Origin: Diadophis punctatus similis
Lineage: Eukaryota > Chordata > Lepidosauria > Squamata > Dipsadidae
DNA length: 64,000 nt
Direction of reading: 5' to 3'
NCBI GenBank assembly: GCA_023053685.1
Contig: JALIGW010000025.1
Location: 10,867,953-10,931,952 of the forward strand
The notes under the pieces were generated by a model, which did no database searches, was not told where the DNA came from, and worked only from the letters and a program-made list of their open reading frames with translations. The position numbers were made by a program, and so were the translations under genes. Below are positions 35,239-45,937 of the stretch, piece by piece (the stretch's first letter is position 1; each line of letters starts with the position of its first letter).

Positions 35239-35700
35239 GCTTTTATTGCGGTCGGAGACCAGTTTAAAATACACATAAAAAAGGGGGATAAATTTTACAA
35301 ATATAGATAGCTCATGTGACAGTATACCATCTACAACAATCTATACCGTCAATACTAGTGATCCTCTGCTGTAGGGGTTACCCGTCTTTTCCTCCATTTT
35401 TCAGCCACGACTGCAGCAAATTTTTTTGCCACCTTTGAGGTTATATTAGGGTCTATATCCTGGAGTAGGAAATAAAGGCTGAACAGATCCGGTGAACCAG
35501 GGAATCTCTGGGAAATAGGGGAGATGAATCTTGATCTTATGTCTCGATAGTGGGGGCATACGAATGTAATATGAAGCAGAGATTCCGGGGATCGGCCATC
35601 ACATGTACAATAGGTGGATTTTATTCCCCCTGAGAGCCTGCTGTCGAGGACATTCGAGGTGATCACATTAAATCGTGCCTTCATAAATGCAAGCCTATAT
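35238..35700 (-). mobile_element. LINE 3' end of unassigned clade
   Basis: Minus strand. A 109-codon frame (35355-35684) has a C-x-C then about 16 residues to H-x4-C-x2-H, resembling the cysteine/histidine motif at the C-terminus of many non-LTR polymerases. It is followed by a UTR and AATAAAAGC just before the (TATC)n tail. The polymerase core is missing, so the clade cannot be named. Confidence 0.5.
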
Positions 35701-36232
35701 TTGATAGAGTGTAACGCGGAAAAGTAAGGTGGGGGGTGATAGATAATGATAGATATATGTCTGTCTGCCTATCTATCGAATCCGATTCTGTCAAGGGAAG
35801 CATCCGTCCGAATGCTACCATGTGAGAATGAGAATAAATCTCATAGAGTTGATTTGGATCTTTTCTTTGAATTCAGACAGTTAGAAATAAAGCCGAGATT
35901 AAAAGTCTAATAGAAAATATTTATTTCATTACAAAAACAATAAATCCTGATTAATTACATCTTTGCTAATAAACGTGACTGTTGCGGTCAGAGTCAAAGT
36001 CAAAAGTGATTAATGGTGGATCAGGAATGTAGTCATGCGTACAAGATCATATCACGTATTCTGCCTGTATTGGAATGTACCATAATATTAGGATAGGGGT
36101 GCATCACCCTGCATAGACATACAACTGACAATATTCACTACGTGACAGATTCTTTGCTTAGATTTCTACTGTTTAGATTTCTACTGACCTGGTAGCTGTA
36201 CAGTAGACATTTTTCTATAAACAAGTGGAATA
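35701..36232. other. unassigned sequence
   Basis: No supported feature; contains a short GATA-like run near 35738. Confidence 0.35.
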
Positions 36233-36240
36233 CTCTAGAT

Positions 36241-37418
36241 CAGCGGTGGCGAACCTTTTTCTCTCGGCGTGCCAAAAATAGGCGCGCGCACACCCACCAG
36301 TGCTCCCGCGTGCCACTACCCAAAATGCAATGCGCACCCCCCCCTGCACATGCGCACCCACACCCACATGCACGCGCCCGCACCACGCACGCGCCCGCAC
36401 CGCGCATGCGCACATCTACTGTGCACGCGTAACCGCCCCCTCCTCCTCCTGCTCCAAGCCTCGCACTCCGGGCACCAGCCGGAACGTGAGGCTGGCAGCA
36501 GAAGGAGGAGGGGGCGGTTACGCGAGCCACCCAGCCTGCGCAACCGGCCCCTCCTCCTGCTCCAAGCCTCGCACTCTGGGCACCAGCCGGAACGTGAGGC
36601 TGGCAGCAGAAGGAGGAGGGGGCGGTTACAGGAGCCGCCCAGCCTGCGCAACCGCCCCCTCCTCCTGCTCCAAGCCTCGCACTCCGGGCACCAGCCGGAA
36701 CGTGAGGCTGGCAGCAGAAGGAGGAGGGGGCGGTTACGCGAGCCGCCCAGCCTGCGCAACCGCCCCCTCCTCCTGCTCCAAGCCTGGCACTCCGGGCACC
36801 AGCCGGAACGTGAGGCTGGCAGCAGAAGGAGGAGGGGGCGGTTACGCGAGCCGCCCAGCCTGCGCAACCGCCCCCTCCTCCTGCTCCAAGCCTCGCACTC
36901 CGGGCACCAGCCGGAACGTGAGGCTGGCAGCAGAAGGAGGAGGGAGCGGTTACGCGAGCCGCCCAGCCTGCGCAACCGCCCCCTCCTCCTGCTCCAAGCC
37001 TCGCACTCCGGGCACCAGCCGGAACATGAGGCTGGCAGCAGAAGGAGGAGGGGGCGGTTACGCGAGCCGCCCAGCCTGCGCAACCGCCCCCTCCTCCTGC
37101 TCCAAGCCTCGCACTCCGGGCACCAGCAGGATTGCGAGGCTGGCAGCAGCAGGAGGAGGGGGCGGTTCCGCAGCAGGCTCTCTCCTTCCCCACCACCCCA
37201 GAAGAGCGGCAGCAGCGGCAGCTGAAGGGAGAAGGGAAAGATTCGCTTGAGCTTTGCAAGCAGCCGAAGTGAAGAAGCCGAAGTTCGGTTTCGGGTTTCG
37301 GGTAGCTCTGCGCATGCGCGCCAGAAACCCGGAAGTAGAGTGACGGACCCGTGGCGTGCCAGGCGAAATGGCTCCGCGTGCCACCTGTGGCACGCGTGCC
37401 ATAGGTTCGCCACCACGG
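36241..37418. mobile_element. hAT-B element, 1,178 bp, carrying a 108-bp minisatellite
   Basis: Starts CAGCGGTGGCGAACC and ends GGTTCGCCACCACGG. The perfect 8-bp duplication CTCTAGAT is at 36233-36240 and 37419-37426. The subterminal right end 'gtggcgtgccaggcgaaatggctccgcgtgccacctgtggcacgcgtgcc' matches the copy at 52002-52434. The middle is seven 108-bp units. No transposase frame exists. The whole element is CpG-dense and would score as a CpG island without being a promoter. Confidence 0.92.
36430..37175. repeat. 108-bp minisatellite, ~7 units
   Basis: The marker GGCACCAGC recurs at 36471, 36579, 36687, 36795, 36903, 37011 and 37119, exactly 108 bases apart each time. Units differ at only a few positions, so the array expanded recently or is being homogenised. 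Since 108 is 36 codons, frames without stops persist: two of over 310 codons on the plus strand and two of 339 and 396 codons on the minus strand. Four overlapping long frames on two strands argue that none is a gene. Confidence 0.95.
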
Positions 37419-37426
37419 CTCTAGAT

Positions 37427-37794
37427 AAAACTGGATTGAATATACAAAACATCATGCAGACTGGATCAGAAAGGGGGTTCTCTAGGGTTTCTGCATCACT
37501 GCACAACTCAAGACAAATTACCGTGTTTTCAATATTACACAGTTTAATGCATTGTCAAGTAGCAGGAGCGAAAGGTAGGAAATTAAATATCAATATTCAT
37601 TTGGATGGAAAGAAGAGATGTCCAACTTTATAAACATCAGCTCAGATACTATTAGTTTAGGCAAATGTGCTAAAGAGGTATACATCCGAATGATCATGGA
37701 ATAGCTGGCTCAAAATGTTGCTGAACTATAATTCCCAGCATCCCTGATCTTCATGCTGCCTGTATGCTGCCTGTAGCTGCTGGTAGTTTTAATT
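37427..37794. other. unassigned sequence
   Basis: No supported feature between the hAT-B element and the second mariner-like copy. Confidence 0.35.
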
Positions 37795-37796
37795 TA

Positions 37797-38792
37797 CCGT
37801 ATTTTTCGGAGTATAAGACGCACCGGAGTATAAGACGCACCTCAGTTTTGGGGAGGAAAACAAGGAAAAAAGCCTCTGCCTCCCAGCAATTTGCCAAACA
37901 GCAAACAGCAAACAGTACAGATGATATACACTGTTTGCTGTGTATTTCTGTGCATGTGTGCCTGACCCATAGAAATGGCAAAGAATTGGAGAAATGTACA
38001 TTATGGCAGTATATTAATCCTAGAAAATTTTCTTAAATGTAATCACACTAATTCCTCCCAATTATTTAAATAGATCTACTCCAAACATGACTATGTCAGG
38101 GTTTCTCAGCTGCCTTCTTTTAGTACTAATACTTAATACTAATACTTAATACTAAAACAGGACATTTCAGATTATACTTTTACAGATCTTTAAAATTGAT
38201 GTGGCTTTCTGGAAGTATTATCTGCTATTTAAAAGAAGATACAATAGCACTGGGCCTCTTCAGAGCAAGCATTTATTTTAAAAAGCTTCTTCATTTTGTT
38301 AAGTTGTCTAGAACAATAATAAAGCAGTCTTTAAAAAATAAGTCTAATAATTTGAACACTCTACAAACATTTAACAAAATAACATATTAACAGAATCTGC
38401 CTCTACCTAGGATAGAACTCACAACCTCCTGATTATGAAGCAAGAGCTCTAGCTCTGAGCCATAGCAGCTATAGCTTGCCTTCTTTCAATTTCAGCAGTC
38501 TAATATTGCCAGCAGTTTATCTCCCAGCAATTTGTCACATTACAGCCACCGTAGTTAGTTTCATTTTACCACGTGGCTTGCAAGCCTCCGTCAGCTGTAG
38601 GTCGGGAGGCAGTTTATTCTTGTGCTTTTCTTGTGCTTTGCCCTGTTTGCTGCAAAGAGGTAAATTGCTGGCAGGCAGAGGCCAAAGGGTGAGGGTGGCT
38701 GGGTGGGGCTGCATTCGGTGTATAAGACGCACCCAGGTTTTCACCCTCTTTTTGAGGGTAAAAAGGTGCGTCTTATACTCTGAAAAATACGG
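37797..38792. mobile_element. mariner-like non-autonomous element, copy 2 (~996 bp)
   Basis: CCGTATTTTTCGGAGTATAA at the left and its inverse at the right, with TA on each side (37795-37796 and 38793-38794). Colinear with 3176-4161, including the tRNA-like segment near 38389-38480 and the GTGTATAAGACGCACCC block near the right end. Confidence 0.78.
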
Positions 38793-39305
38793 TAATAACA
38801 TCTGGAGGTTCCCAAATTTTTCACATATCGCCTAGGAGAAGCTCTACACAAATGGTATGTCACAGATTGCATGTATCTATGCACATACAGTATCTATGAG
38901 TAAAAACAGAAGAGAACATCAAGAGTCTTCATGTTCAGTAATTAAACCAATGAAAGTAACTTACCCTGAATTGAAAAGACAATTCTAATAATCTAGAATA
39001 ATCTAATAGTTTTTTCTAATAATCAAGAGGCTAAAAAAGACTGGAATTCTAGGTAGGGTCTCTTGCACAGTTTGGGAGCAATGCAAGAGAAAATGGATTC
39101 AGTACTAATGGATCCCTGCAAATGAATTTAGAAATGTCTCTCCTGCAGATGTTAGCAATGAGATCTTAAAGTTCATCATGAGATAGATGATCTCTTTGAA
39201 AGTCAGTCCTAAGTTGTTTAAGGCTTTGAAGTTTAAAATTAGCTGCTACTTGAACCCAGTAAGCATTGATAAGCAATGTGTAGGATTTCCAACACATCCT
39301 CTGTA
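38793..39305. other. unassigned sequence
   Basis: No supported feature. Confidence 0.35.
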
Positions 39306-39313
39306 CTGTGTAC

Positions 39314-39554
39314 CAGTGATGGACTCCAAATTTTTTAACAACTGGTGCTCTGCCCTAATGACTGGATGGGTAGGTGTGGCTGTCGGGTCATGTGACTGAG
39401 TGGGCATGCCAACTCAATGTCACTTGTGTGGGTGGTACCTGTATGGGACAGGCAGGGTTGGGGAGGGAATCCAGGGGGGGGAGGAAAGAAAGATCCAACC
39501 TGTATATGTGAGAGAGAGGGGGGAAGGGAAGGAGGGGGAGAGAGAGAGAAAAAG

Positions 39555-39586
<32 letters not shown>

Positions 39587-39974
39587 AGGGAGAGGGAGAG
39601 AGAGAGAGACTGCATCAAGCTAGACTGGGAAAGCTGGCTGCAAGAGGAAGAAAAGCTGGATAAGCTGGTTTTGGGGCCGGTTTTTGGCTGGGTTTTTTTG
39701 GCTGGTTTCAGGCTGATTTTGGCCCCAAAACAGCCTGAAAATGGCCCCAAAATTGCCTGGTTTTTTGGGCATTTGGGGGCCATTTCAGGCCATTTTTGGG
39801 CCATTTTCAGGACATTTTTCGGGCCAATTTTGGCCTGAAAAACGGCCTGAAAACAGCCCCAAAAATGGGCGGGTGGGGCCAATTGGTGGTGCGATTTGCC
39901 GGTTCTCAGAACCACGCAGAATCGGAACAACCAGTTCGGGTGAACCAGTCCGAACCAGCAGCAGCCCACTTCTG
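39314..39974. mobile_element. hAT-A element, 661 bp, with GA array
   Basis: Starts CAGTGATGGACTCC and ends GCAGCCCACTTCTG. The duplication is CTGTGTAC against CTGTCTAT, 6 of 8. It contains a (GA)n run (39532-39612) and a block of GGCCATTTT/GGCCAAAAT repeats (39670-39865) that makes long artefactual frames on both strands. Largest hAT-A copy here. Confidence 0.75.
39532..39612. repeat. (GA)n microsatellite inside hAT-A
   Basis: GA dinucleotides with GGGA interruptions; the arginine/glutamate frames on it are artefacts. Confidence 0.9.
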
Positions 39975-39982
39975 CTGTCTAT

Positions 39983-41052
39983 CAGTTATCAGCCTAGTTG
40001 CTATATTTTAAGTCAACAGACATTTTCAGGCATTGAAAGTATGTTGCAGTTATCTAGCCATGATGCAACTACCTCGTAAATGACTGTTGATGGATCACGT
40101 TGACAAAAGAAAGCTTGTAGACTGATACATGAAGCACTTGCACAAACGCACTGCATTCTACAACCTAAAAATTTAAAGATAAGATCAAGAGGGATTCCTG
40201 ATCTGTGAAATGGAATTTTCAGATGACATGCAATCATTTTCAGAACATGTCTCCAGAGCAGATTTCCTGCTGACTAACAAAATATCTCTATAAGGATTGC
40301 CTCTATTTCTGAAATCCATAATGCCCTCCCTGACAAGTTTTCTCCCATGACAAAATGATTATTATTACTACTTATTTGAATTTATTAGCTGCCCAATTCT
40401 AATGGACTGACTCAGTCGAATCAACGGGTTACTTTTTATTTCTTCTTCTTCTCTTCCTTTTCCTCCTCCTCCTCACCCTCTTCCTCTTCCTTCTCTTCGT
40501 AAAATTAAAATGCAAACTCCTCTTAATTATCCTGGAAGTGCACTTCAGATATTAGGTAAACACTACAAATGAGATGTAAATGGAGGCAGTGAAACAGCTG
40601 TCAGCTTACTAGCTGATTAATTTCCTTCAGAAGCCAGAACAATTTCATTACAACATGCATCCCACTCCTTTCCCACCTCTCTCTCTCTCATCCATTTAGA
40701 CTCCTGCAATGGAAATTGGTTTTGGTTAGTGGGGGTGGAGTGTTCTGTTCCCCCTCCCACCGAATATGAATATCTCCTTGCCTTCATTCTTGATTTTATT
40801 ATTTTTCTTCCTCAGTGGTTAACCTGGGTTTCCCCATTCCTAATCTGTCCCTTTAACATAGTCTAATAGACTCTCTGATGCAATTTATAGGCCTGCAGGA
40901 AAGGGATCAGAATGGAAAGTCCCATGGCAAGAAGGGAAGTCTGTTCAAATAATCTGGATTTAGATCCACGACTCATTTTTATTTTAGGTTTTGCATGTTT
41001 ATATCTGGAAGGAAAAAGAAAAAGAGAAGGTGGGTGGACTCAGTTACAGTGG
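39983..41052. other. unassigned sequence
   Basis: About 1.07 kb; a CTT/CCT-rich run lies at 40440-40498. No gene or transposon recognised. Confidence 0.4.
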
Positions 41053-41060
41053 TTGTGAAT

Positions 41061-41375
41061 CAGTGGAGGGTTCCGGTTATTTTCGCTAGGGGTGTGCATC
41101 GCGAGCATGCACAGAAGTGAATTCGCGTTCCATCAGGCGATTTCACTTCCGCGCATGCTTAGGATGACATTACAAGTCGAAACACAGCTGAGGAGCTTCT
41201 CAGCTGTGCTTCAGAGGAAGAATAAAGGTCCGTATTGAAACAAGGGTGGGTGGGAGGGCATTTTTCAGACAGCTCAGGATGCGGAGAAGCCGGAAAAAAG
41301 CACCTAAAAATGACATCATCGCCAGGCTCCTACTGGTGCGGCGTCCCACACAGCACCGGTAGGAACCCACCACTG
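41061..41375. mobile_element. hAT-A element, 315 bp
   Basis: Ends CAGTGGAGGGTTCC and GGAACCCACCACTG. Perfect 8-bp duplication TTGTGAAT at 41053-41060 and 41376-41383. Interior has 'gcatgcacagaag' and 'ctgaggagcttctcagctgtgcttc', as in the copy at 31311. Confidence 0.9.
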
Positions 41376-41383
41376 TTGTGAAT

Positions 41384-42067
41384 GCACCACCAGAAGATCT
41401 AAAAGATCGTGTTAGGGACAGATTGTCATAGAAAAGATCTGTCTGGGTGATCCCAAGGAGACCAAAATGATTTGGTGGCACGTAATCAATAATCAAATCA
41501 TGTTTATCATAGCAAATATGTAATAGATCGATATATAGAAAGATTCTGCTTTCTGCATCTGTTTGTCCTTCCATGAGTCAAAGAGATTCCTATTCAGTGG
41601 ATTCACACAAAGGCAGAAAGGTGGAACAGTTTCTCCATCCAGCATATCCAACACCAGGATTGCATTCATTGTTCATGCTAGTCAGGGAAATGTTAATTTT
41701 ATTTATATTTTTTCTGGTAATCTTTATATGAAATTGCAGTATATCACAGAAGGACAATGTCCATGTGTCAGCATCATCTGGTAGTATGACTGGGGCATAT
41801 TTCTTTTGCATTTTTTTACTTGTCCCTTTTAATATAATTGTAATAAGAATTTTAATCATCATAATAAAAAACTAATACAAACTAAACTTAGAGAAAGAGA
41901 AGAGCATGGAAAGAAAGGATAAAAAGTACAGGAAAAAGAAAGTAGAAAAGGAAAAGAAAGAATATAGAAAAATGAGAAATATAGAAAGAAGTGACTTCCA
42001 ACCATCATCACATCAAATATAAACAAATTTAACAGCTCTTTACACCTATAAAATTAAACAGACAGCC
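41384..42067. other. unassigned sequence, A-rich at right
   Basis: No supported feature; 41880-41985 is purine-rich. Confidence 0.35.
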
Positions 42068-42216
42068 TATATTCCTACAGAGAAATTACTGAGCTTGTCA
42101 TTTGTACTTTTATAATTGTCTGGTTTGGTACAACAACCAAACAGGACAGGTACAAACTCCAATGGATATTTGGGACTGCAGAAAGAACTACTGTAACCAG
42201 CCTCCCTTCCATACAA
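42068..42216 (+). mobile_element. outer LINE-R copy, left part
   Basis: 'ctacagagaaattactgagcttgtcat' and 'tctggtttggtacaacaaccaaacagga' align with 43573-43650 of the inner LINE-R. It continues after the nested hAT at 44731. The outer copy is more diverged, as expected if older. Confidence 0.75.
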
Positions 42217-42282
42217 CAGGGGTCCCCAACCCCCAGGCTATGACCACTCCTGGGCCATGGCCTATTCACAACTGGGCAGTGG

Positions 42283-44205
42283 TAAAAAAGAAGCTACTCT
42301 GAAAAGCTAAAGAATCAGTTCTCAACCAATGAACCAGCAAACATGTGGAGAACTCTTAAAAATATCACTGGTTATGGAAAACCACCTTCCCAGGCTGAAG
42401 GAAATCAACAACTGGCAGATGATCTGAACGTGTTTTACTGCAGGTTTGAAAGGAAACTACAGCCACCTATCTCCACAACCCCCATCTTAGACACACCAAC
42501 AACAGCTAAGCCTCCTACAACTGACCCCATCCCATTGGGTTCACAACCCCTGGTGATCATAGAACAGGAAGTGCAAGACCTATTTCACAGACAAAAGCCA
42601 GGAAAAGCTCCAGGCCCAGACAAGGTAACTCCTTCTTGCTTAAAGGTCTGTGCTGACCAATTGGCCCCCATCTTCACCCGAATCTTCAACAAATCGCTAG
42701 AGATGTGCTATGTTCCTTCATGCTTCAAGCGCTCTACTATCATCCCAGTGCCGAAGAAGCCTTCCATCAAGGAATTGAATGACTACAGACCAGTTGCTCT
42801 AACATCTGTAGTTATGAAAACCTTTGAAAGGCTAGTGCTGTCCCACTTGAAAACCATCACGGATCCACTATTAGACCCCCTGCAATTTGCATACTGAGCA
42901 AACAGATCAACAGATGATGCTGTTAATATGGCTCTGCACTACATCCTACAACATCTTGAATCTCCAAAGACCTACACAAGGGTCCTCTTTGTGGACTTCA
43001 GCTCAGCATTCAATACCATCATTCCAAATATTCTTCTAACTAAACTAAATCAGCTAGCAGTACCTGACCACACTTGTAAATGGATCATAAGCTTCCTAAC
43101 AAACAGGAAGCAGCAGGTGAAGCTAAGCAGAATCACATCAGATACCTGTACAATTAGCACAGTCCCCCCCCCCAAGGCAGTGTGCTCTCTCCACTTCTTC
43201 TCTATATATACCAATGACTGCATCTCTAATGATCCATCTGTTAAACTACTGAAGTTAACAGATGACACAACAATGATCGATCTCATTCGAGACAATGATG
43301 AATCCGCATACAGATGGGAGGTTGAACAACTAACATTGTGGTGCGACCAGAACAATCTGGAACTGAACACACTCAAAACCGTAGAAATGATTCCACCTCT
43401 TACAATACTAGACAACACAGTATCAACAGTAGAGACCTTCAAATTTCTACCATATCGCAATATCTAAAATGGACACCTAACATCAAAAACATCATTTAAA
43501 AAGCACAACAAAGAATGTTCTTTGTGCGCCAACTCAGAAAGCTCAAACTGCCCAAGGAGCTGCTGATACAGTTCTACAGAGGAATTGTTGAGTCTGTCAT
43601 CTCCACCTCTATAACTGTCTGGTTTGGTTCTGCAACCCAACAAGACAGACACAGACTTCAGAAGATAATCAGAACTGCAGAAAAAACAATTGCTACCAAC
43701 CTGCCTTCCATTGAGGACCTGTATACTGCACAAGTTAAAAAGAGGGCTATGAAAATATTTGCAGACCCCTCACATGCTGGATACAAACTGTTTCAATTCC
43801 TACCCTCAAAACGACGCTATAGAGCACTGCACACCAAGACAACTAGACACAAGAACAGTTTTTCCCCGAATGCCATCACTCTGCTAAACAAATAATTCCC
43901 TCAACACTGTCAAACTATTTACTAAGTCTGCACTACTATTAATCTTCTCATCGTTCCCATCACCCATCTCCTCCCACTAATTACTGTATGACTGTAACTT
44001 TGTTGCTTGTATCCTTATGATTTATATTGACTGGTTCCTAATATGATTTGATTGCTTATTTGTACCCGAACTATCATTAAGTGTTATACCTTACATTCTT
44101 GACGAACGTATCTTTTCTTTTATGTACACTGAGAGCATATGCACCAAGACAAATTCCTTGTGTCCAATCACACTTGGACAATAAAAAATTCCATTCTATT
44201 TTATT
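42283..44205 (+). mobile_element. inner LINE-R (Rex1/L2-like), ~1.9 kb
   Basis: 5'-truncated non-LTR retrotransposon lacking the endonuclease. It keeps most of the reverse transcriptase, the C-terminal domain and a 3' UTR ending CACACTTGGACAATAAAAAA and a short TTCTA tail. The family also occurs at 26372, 48216 and as the outer copy here. The layout of conserved segments resembles Rex1/Babar or L2-type elements, but a phylogeny is needed to choose. Confidence 0.8.
42292..43895 (+). pseudogene. LINE-R reverse transcriptase, inactivated
   Basis: Reverse transcriptase and C-terminal region of LINE-R. The first frame (to 42897) has PGKAPGPDKV and DYRPVALTSV segments and ends at a TGA in the FAYxANRSTDDA motif. 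The next (42928-43467) has motif A (VDFSSAFN). At the C10 run near 43166 the expected GSPQGSVLSP segment is scrambled by two compensating indels. The catalytic box reads LTDD, not the usual F/YADD. A C-terminal frame follows at 43515-43895 after another shift. One stop and at least two frameshifts make it inactive. Confidence 0.8.
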
Positions 44206-44478
44206 ATTTTCTATGCAGCTCAACTCGTACAAGCAGTGGGCTGGTGCACATGTGCATGCAGCTCGACTCGTGGGAGCAGTGGGCCAGCAAGCACGTGCAT
44301 ACTCACACAACTCAGCTTACAATCGAGCTGTGTGTGCATTTGCATCCGCACCAGCCCACCACTCACATGAGTTGAGTGGCGTGTGCGTGCATGCATGCAT
44401 TCTGGACCGCAGATCACATGGCCCAGTTCCCACTCCTCCCCAGCTGGGCTGCCGAGCTGCAAATGTTGGGGACTGCTG

Positions 44479-44722
44479 CAAGGGTGGGTTCCGGATTGTG
44501 TTACTGCCGGTTCGTTCAGGGACGCGGCGCAAGGGCGCGTGCATGCGCAGTACTAAAAAAAGGTTTCTGCGCATGAGCAGAAGCAAAAAACAAGATGGCT
44601 GCGCCTGTGGTGCCGCCGAGAGAACCACTGCCAAGAGAACCGCTGCTGGTTCCAGCGACCCAGGCCACCAAGTTACTACCTATTCTATAGAACTGGTCTG
44701 AACCGGTAGGAACCCACCTCTG
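44479..44722. mobile_element. hAT-A element nested in hAT-D, 244 bp
   Basis: Ends CAAGGGTGGGTTCC and GGAACCCACCTCTG. Perfect 8-bp duplication GACTGCTG (44471-44478 and 44723-44730) formed from the last bases of hAT-D. Interior 'gtgcatgcgcagtac' and 'ctattctatagaactgg' are family blocks. Confidence 0.9.
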
Positions 44723-44730
44723 GACTGCTG

Positions 44731-45135
44731 CCAAATAAGGCCTGTATATTGCATAGGTCAGAAGAAGGGCTGAGAAAATAACTACAGACCCCTCACATCC
44801 TGAACATAAATTGTTTCAATTCCTCCCCTTGGGACACGGCTATAGGGCACAGCATGCCAAAACAACTAGACACAGGGATAGTTTCTTCTCTCGTGCCATC
44901 ACTCTGCTGAACACTTAATCCTCAAAGTCTGTCTTATGTCTAAGTATATTTACCTATGTTGTATGGCTGTAGTATTATTATTATCCTTCTCATCCTCTCT
45001 ACTACTCCCTTTTATAGGTATCATTATAATGATTATTATTACACTGTTGCTTCACATATTCTGTATATTGAGGGTTTCTCAAGCAGAGACAAATTTCTTG
45101 TGTATCTAATCACACTTGGCCAATAAAATGTTCTG
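44731..45135 (+). mobile_element. outer LINE-R copy, right part
   Basis: Resumes at 'ggcctgtatattgcataggtcagaagaagggc', aligning with 43719-43750 of the inner copy. It runs to the 3' end CACACTTGGCCAATAAAATG, where the TTCTG/TTCTA array begins. Confidence 0.78.
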
Positions 45136-45537
45136 TTCTGTTCTTATTCTTATTCTTAATCTTATTCTTAATCTTATTCAACTCTAATTCTATTCTATTC
45201 TACTCTACTCTACTCTACTCTACACTAATTCTATTCTATTCTATTCCATTCTATTCTATTCTATTCTACTCTAATTCTATTATATTCTGTTGTCAGTTGT
45301 CTATTCTGAACCAGAGACTAATTTCTTGTGTATCTAATCACACTTGACCAATAAAATATTCTGTTCTGTTCTGTTCTATTCTATTCTACTCTAATTCTAT
45401 TATATTCTATTGTCAATTGTCTATTCTGAACCAGAGACTAATTTCTTGTGTATCTAATCACACTTGACCAATAAAATAGTCTATTCTATTCTATTCTATT
45501 CTATTCTATTCTATTCTATTCTATTCTATTCTGTTGT
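45130..45537. repeat. (TTCTA)n/(TTCTG)n array with duplicated LINE tail
   Basis: Pentamer array seeded by the LINE-R tail. Inside it the LINE 3' segment beginning CTATTCTGAACCAGAGACTA occurs at 45301 and again at 45421, exactly 120 bases apart, each followed by AATAAAATA and more pentamers. The tail plus array was therefore tandemly duplicated. Confidence 0.9.
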
Positions 45538-45544
45538 CTATTCT

Positions 45545-45713
45545 GACACTATTCTGAGATGCTTTCTTCTGTTTATTGCTTTTTGACAGTCTCTTTTCAC
45601 ATTCATCCTTAACAATGTCTTTGATTTCTTCCATAGTTCATCTCATTCTCAGTTAATGAGGTTCAGGATTTTAAAGCAATGCCAGATCTTTTCCTTGAAA
45701 ATAGCAAATATAT
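45545..45713 (-). mobile_element. Bov-B (RTE) fragment, part 1
   Basis: Minus-strand 'aacaatgtctttgatttcttccatagttcatctcattctc' recalls the Bov-B ORF2. The fragment continues on the far side of the hAT-A at 45714-45929. Diverged. Confidence 0.5.
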
Positions 45714-45929
45714 CAGTGGTGGGTTGCTACCGGTTCTCCCCAGTTCAAGCGAACCGGTAGCGGTGGTGGGAGGCTCCGCCCACCCACCCAGATGTCATCA
45801 TGGACAATCTGTGCATGCACATAAGGTTCTGCACATGCACAGAAGCGCCACACATGAGTGAAGCAAGAGCGCACGAGCGCGCATTCACAGTTCCAAACCG
45901 GTAGCGAAGGTAAGTGAAACCCATTACTG
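45714..45929. mobile_element. hAT-A element, 216 bp
   Basis: Starts CAGTGGTGGGTTGCTACC and ends AACCCATTACTG. Duplication AAATATAT against GAATATAT (7 of 8). Contains CGAACCGGTAGCGG and CATGCACAGAAGCG. It splits a Bov-B remnant. Confidence 0.85.
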
Positions 45930-45937
45930 GAATATAT

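Larger units (their letters stand above)
42217..44730. mobile_element. hAT-D element, expanded by two nested insertions
   Basis: Left end CAGGGGTCCCCAACCCCC at 42217; right end GTTGGGGACTGCTG at 44465-44478, re-copied at 44723-44730. The flanks CCATACAA and CCAAATAA agree at 6 of 8 positions, and the outer LINE-R resumes on both sides. Its own sequence is 42217-42282 and 44206-44478; the rest is the inner LINE-R and a hAT-A copy. The CAGGGGTCCCCAACC terminus is a widespread vertebrate hAT end. Confidence 0.75.

Noticed and set aside
36240..37506. Open frames of 316-396 codons on both strands as proline/arginine/cysteine-rich genes
   Set aside because: They overlap each other on two strands and are made by 108-bp (36-codon) repeats inside a hAT element with perfect target duplications.
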